8,947 bases of DNA. Origin: an uncultured Labedella sp. (GTDB lineage Bacteria > Actinomycetota > Actinomycetes > Actinomycetales > Microbacteriaceae). Below, in pieces: positions 6,391-8,947 of the stretch. The position numbers and the translations under genes were made by a program. The stretch spans positions 1 to 8,947 of the forward strand of contig CAKTZW010000052.1 in NCBI GenBank assembly GCA_934636065.1. Reading direction: 5' to 3'. Below the pieces are notes generated by a model. The model saw only the letters and a program-made list of their open reading frames with translations, did no database searches and was not told where the DNA came from. Every line of letters starts with the position of its first letter. Position 1 is the stretch's first letter.

Positions 6391-6411
6391 CGCTCGGCCG
6401 GACGGCGAGCG
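6391..6411 (-). other. Inverted repeat upstream of copC
   Basis: CGCTCG (6391-6396) pairs with CGAGCG (6406-6411), extended by CC/GG inside, giving an 8-bp stem. It lies about 20 bases upstream of the copC start, where it could be an operator or part of the mRNA leader. No recognised copper-regulator motif (CsoR or CueR type) could be assigned. Confidence 0.25.
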
Positions 6412-6425
6412 GACGGGGGTGGACG

Positions 6426-6442
6426 GCGTCGGCGGCCGACGC
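6426..6442 (-). terminator. Perfect hairpin between the membrane-protein gene and copC
   Basis: GCGTCGG (6426-6432) and CCGACGC (6436-6442) form a perfect 7-bp stem with a 3-base loop, 38 bases after the stop codon of the upstream minus-strand gene. It could end the transporter transcript and set copC apart as its own unit. There is no T-run, so partial read-through or an unrelated GC-rich fold remains possible. Confidence 0.35.
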
Positions 6443-6479
6443 GCATCCGGACCCCGAGTCGTTCGGAGCGGACGCGGGA

Positions 6480-7103
6480 TCAGACCGCGATCGGCGACAG
6501 GGGAGGCCCCCGCCGGGCGTGCGCGGTCGAGCCGATCAGCCGGTGCACCGGGCTGGGCGCGAGGACGGAAGCGGTCGACCGCTGCCGCCGGACCGCGATC
6601 GGACGGATCCTACCGGCGCGCACGATGCGGTCGACGGCGAGCCGCCGGACCGCCACGCGCCCGACCTCGCGCAGGCGAGAGAGCGCCCGGTCACCCCGCC
6701 GCAGGGCGACGATCGTGATCACCGCGGCCGCGAGGTGCGCCGCCCACATCCCGGCTCCGTCCGTGTGGGCGTGGTCGCCCGTGGAGACGAGGGTGAGCGC
6801 GTGAGCATGCCTGGGCGCGGAGATCGCTGCGGCCGTCGCGGTCACCCCGGAGGCGGCGCCGACCGTGAAGAGCGAGTGGAACAGCGCCTGGCTCGCGACC
6901 ACGGAGGCCGAGAGTCGCGGAAGAGACAGGCGGCGGCCGGCGAGAACGGAGCACACCGCCACCGAGAGGACCAGTGGGACCACGACGCCGATGGGTGCGG
7001 GAGGTGCCCCACCCGCGGCGACGTGGGACAGCAGGGCGACGAACGTCGAGACGGCCGCGGCGGCCGAACCGCGCGCGACCCGTCGAACCCCGGTGGATGC
7101 CAT
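6480..7103 (-). CDS. His-rich four-helix membrane protein of unknown function
   Basis: This 207-residue protein is not a family I can name with confidence; small membrane proteins of this kind occur beside CopC-type genes in actinobacteria as I recall. Four hydrophobic segments are visible: about 13-30, 38-55, 65-84 and 119-134. Histidines sit in or next to them: H27 (SHVAAGG), Q72 and H76 (SQALFH), and the loop H99, H101, H111, H113, H123 before and at the start of helix 4. This suggests metal binding on one membrane face (inference). The last 70 residues are hydrophilic and arginine-rich. The frame is open back to 7145, but ATG 7103 is chosen because the longer form would overlap the ATPase gene and add a hydrophilic tail. 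GGAG lies only 2 bases before this ATG, and a GATAAT box 6 bases before it. It follows the ATPase gene by 7 bases, so co-transcription is likely. Confidence 0.72.
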   Translation of the reverse strand: MASTGVRRVARGSAAAAVSTFVALLSHVAAGGAPPAPIGVVVPLVLSVAVCSVLAGRRLSLPRLSASVVASQALFHSLFTVGAASGVTATAAAISAPRHAHALTLVSTGDHAHTDGAGMWAAHLAAAVITIVALRRGDRALSRLREVGRVAVRRLAVDRIVRAGRIRPIAVRRQRSTASVLAPSPVHRLIGSTAHARRGPPLSPIAV

Positions 7104-7109
7104 CGCTCC

Positions 7110-7115
7110 ATTATC
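7110..7115 (-). promoter_or_regulatory. Possible internal -10 box at the ATPase stop codon
   Basis: On the minus strand GATAAT matches the TATAAT consensus at five of six positions and ends 6 bases before the ATG at 7103, fitting a leaderless start. It contains the TAA stop of the upstream ATPase gene. No clear -35 is seen upstream. It may give the membrane-protein gene a second, independent promoter. Confidence 0.35.
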
Positions 7116-7920
7116 CGTCGTGCCGTCGGCGCGTCGCCTCCCCATCGTCGCGGACCGACCGCAGGTAGGTCGGAGACGGCGTACCGGTGAGGCCCGACGT
7201 CTCCACGACGGCCTCGACTCCGTAGACCGAACGGATCATCTCGGCCGTCAGCACCGCGTCGGGAGTCCCGACGGAGCGCAGCCGCCCGCCCTGGAGGACG
7301 CCGATACGGTCGCAGAACCGGCCCGCGAGGGCGAGGTCGTGGAGCGCCGTGACGACGGTGATGTCGAGGGAGCGGAGCAGGGAGAGGACATCGAGCTGGA
7401 AGCGGATGTCGAGGTGGTTCGTCGGCTCATCGAGCACGATGACGTCCGGCTGCTGAGCGAGGGCGCGCGCGAGTTGCGCGCGCTGCTGCTCCCCGCCGGA
7501 GAGGGACCGCCACGATCGTGGGCGCAGGGACGCCAACCCCGTCACGTCGATGGCGTTCTCGATCGCCTCCCGGTCCGCGGCGTCGAGAGGGGCGAAAGCG
7601 GGACGGTGCGGTGTCCGCCCGAGCGCCACCGTCTCCTCGACCGAGATGTCCGCGTGCACGTCGACGGTCTGCTCGACGATCGCGAGTCGTCGGGCGACCT
7701 CTCGGCGGCCGAGCGTCCTCATGCTCGAACCGTCGAGGGAGACGACACCGCTCCGCGGGCGGCGGAGGCCGGCGAGGAGCCGCAGGAGTGACGTCTTCCC
7801 CGCGCCGTTCGGGCCGATGAGCCCGAACACCTCGCCGTGGTGGACGTCGAGAGACACATCGTCGACGATGCGCGATCCACCGGCCGACCAGCTCAGGTGA
7901 CTCGCGGAGAGGGCGATCAT
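7111..7920 (-). CDS. ABC transporter ATPase, iron-siderophore/haem/cobalamin type
   Basis: This 269-residue cytoplasmic ATPase belongs to the FecE/BtuD/HmuV group that powers FecCD-type permeases. It has Walker A GPNGAGKTS (36-44), the Q-loop Gln (Q84), the signature LSGGE (140-144), Walker B VIVLDEP (160-166) and the switch histidine H194. All catalytic elements are present, and the length is usual for the group. The ATG at 7920 overlaps the permease stop as ATGA, which implies translational coupling; a longer frame reaching 8250 would lie inside the permease gene and is rejected. The substrate cannot be read from the ATPase. A binding-protein gene would be expected but is not in the window; it may lie beyond the right edge. 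Confidence 0.93.
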   Translation of the reverse strand: MIALSASHLSWSAGGSRIVDDVSLDVHHGEVFGLIGPNGAGKTSLLRLLAGLRRPRSGVVSLDGSSMRTLGRREVARRLAIVEQTVDVHADISVEETVALGRTPHRPAFAPLDAADREAIENAIDVTGLASLRPRSWRSLSGGEQQRAQLARALAQQPDVIVLDEPTNHLDIRFQLDVLSLLRSLDITVVTALHDLALAGRFCDRIGVLQGGRLRSVGTPDAVLTAEMIRSVYGVEAVVETSGLTGTPSPTYLRSVRDDGEATRRRHDG

Positions 7921-8927
7921 CGGCTCGCCGCCTTCCGCAGGACGATCGCGAACGCGGGGGCCCCGAGGAGCGCGGTGATGACGCCGACAGGGATCTCGTG
8001 AGGCGAGAAGGCCGAACGGGCGACGGTGTCCACCCAGATGAGGAACACGGCGCCTCCGAGGCCCGAGAGCGGAAGGAGCAAGCGGTGGCTCTGCCCGACG
8101 AGTAGCCGCACGACGTGGGGGACGAGGAGCCCGATGAAGCCAATCGCTCCCGATGCGGCGACCGCGGCCGCCGTCATGAGGGCGGCGAGCACCATGAGCG
8201 CCACCCGGGCCCGCGTCACATCGATGCCGAGCGATGCTGCGGTGTCCCACCCGAAGGTGAAGGCGTCGAGCGCCGGGGCGAACACGAGGCAGGCCGCGGC
8301 TGCGACCACGATGACGGCGGCGGCGACCAGCAGCGGCTCCCAGCGAGCCCCGCCGAGGGATCCGAGCAGCCAGTAGGTGAAGCCGCGGGTCGCGTCCGCG
8401 TCCCCATCGAGCATCAGCACGAGGGAGGTGATCGCCGAGAAGAACTGGGAGACGAGGACCCCGGTGAGGACGACGCGGGCGGGATTCGACACGCGTCCCC
8501 CACCGATCAGCAGGAGCACGATGCCGAACGCCAGGAGGGCGCCGGCGAACGCCCCGGTCGACAACGAGACGGCGCCCGAGCCGAAGCCGAGGATCATGAC
8601 GGCGACGGCCCCGGTCGACGCGCCCGACGACACTCCCAAGAGGTACGGTTCGGCGAGCGGATTGCGCGTGACGGACTGCAGCACGGCGCCCGAGACGGAG
8701 AGCCCGAAGCCGACCACGGCCGCGAGGAGCACGCGGGGGAGACGGGACTCCCAGACGAGGGCGTCGATGAGCGGCGGCACGGGACCGACGAGCGCGTCGA
8801 TCGTGTCGTCGGGGCCGGCTGCGCCGCTGCCGAGCGCGTCGAGGAGGAGGGCCGCGTCGATCGAGCCGCGCACCTCGCCGAGGACGAGCGGCGTGCGCTC
8901 GAAAAATTGGAGGAACGCCAGCGGCAT
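7917..8927 (-). CDS. FecCD-type ABC permease, iron-siderophore/haem/cobalamin family (5' end uncertain)
   Basis: From the ATG at 8927 the protein is 336 residues long. It carries the family hallmarks: WESRLPRVLLA (59-69), the SGAVLQ..TRNPLAEPYLLGVSSGAS stretch, a YWLLGSLGG segment, GAIGFIGLLVPHVVR (the loop contacting the ATPase) and the C-terminal IPVGVITALLGAPAF. These place it with BtuC/FecC/HmuU, which import iron-siderophore, haem or cobalamin as dimers. The expected first transmembrane helix is not obvious: residues 1-16 are only weakly hydrophobic, and about 42 residues separate GEV (17-19) from W59. The frame stays open from 8927 to the window end with no stop, and the ATG has no Shine-Dalgarno sequence, so the true start may lie beyond the right edge. 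It ends by overlapping the ATPase start by four bases. Confidence 0.85.
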   Translation of the reverse strand: MPLAFLQFFERTPLVLGEVRGSIDAALLLDALGSGAAGPDDTIDALVGPVPPLIDALVWESRLPRVLLAAVVGFGLSVSGAVLQSVTRNPLAEPYLLGVSSGASTGAVAVMILGFGSGAVSLSTGAFAGALLAFGIVLLLIGGGRVSNPARVVLTGVLVSQFFSAITSLVLMLDGDADATRGFTYWLLGSLGGARWEPLLVAAAVIVVAAAACLVFAPALDAFTFGWDTAASLGIDVTRARVALMVLAALMTAAAVAASGAIGFIGLLVPHVVRLLVGQSHRLLLPLSGLGGAVFLIWVDTVARSAFSPHEIPVGVITALLGAPAFAIVLRKAASR

Positions 8928-8947
8928 GTGCGCCGCGGGGCGGTGCT

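Noticed and set aside
7921..8250. 110-residue extension of the ATPase
   Set aside because: The extension lies inside the permease gene, while the ATGA overlap at 7917-7920 gives a standard coupled start with a normal ATPase N-terminus.

Overview
The window is very GC-rich in every reading frame. Genes are packed tightly, use GTG as well as ATG starts, and several appear to be read from leaderless transcripts (TANNNT-like -10 boxes 6-8 bases before the start codon). Together with the actinobacterial type of Erm protein and the actinobacterial surface-protein architecture, this suggests a high-GC Actinomycetota chromosome, most likely Microbacteriaceae or a close relative. That placement is an inference from style and family resemblance. 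No tRNA, rRNA, insertion sequence, integrase or CRISPR array was seen.

Left part (1-1195, + strand): a 23S rRNA adenine-N6 methyltransferase gene of the Erm family (193-978), expected to give macrolide/lincosamide/streptogramin-B resistance. Upstream is what looks like a complete drug-sensing attenuator. It has a 15-codon leader peptide (42-89) that ends in a basic run containing an Arg-X-Arg motif. The leader's 3' end lies inside a perfect hairpin, and a second copy of one hairpin arm lies downstream, so two mutually exclusive RNA folds are possible. This is the most interesting element of the window. A hairpin follows the erm gene. A second intergenic stretch holds an inverted repeat and a plausible promoter for the next gene.

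Centre (1196-5677, + strand): a 1100-residue secreted mosaic protein with a signal peptide, a beta-propeller-like repeat region, an Fn3-like segment, a LamG/concanavalin-like domain, a PKD domain and a C-terminal beta-rich domain. It is followed by a polytopic membrane protein of the DUF418 / HGSNAT-like putative acyltransferase group. Both point to the cell surface, and the pair may deal with envelope glycans (inference).

Right part (5674-8947, - strand): four genes read leftwards. A FecCD-type permease (5' end at or beyond the window edge) and its BtuD/FecE-type ATPase overlap by ATGA, as expected for an importer of iron-siderophore, haem or cobalamin. After 7 bases comes a small His-rich four-helix membrane protein of unknown function, and after a further 110 bases a CopC copper-binding protein with its histidine ligands intact. 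The block therefore looks devoted to metal handling at the membrane. The copC gene and the membrane acyltransferase gene converge and share the four bases of their stop codons (CTAG).
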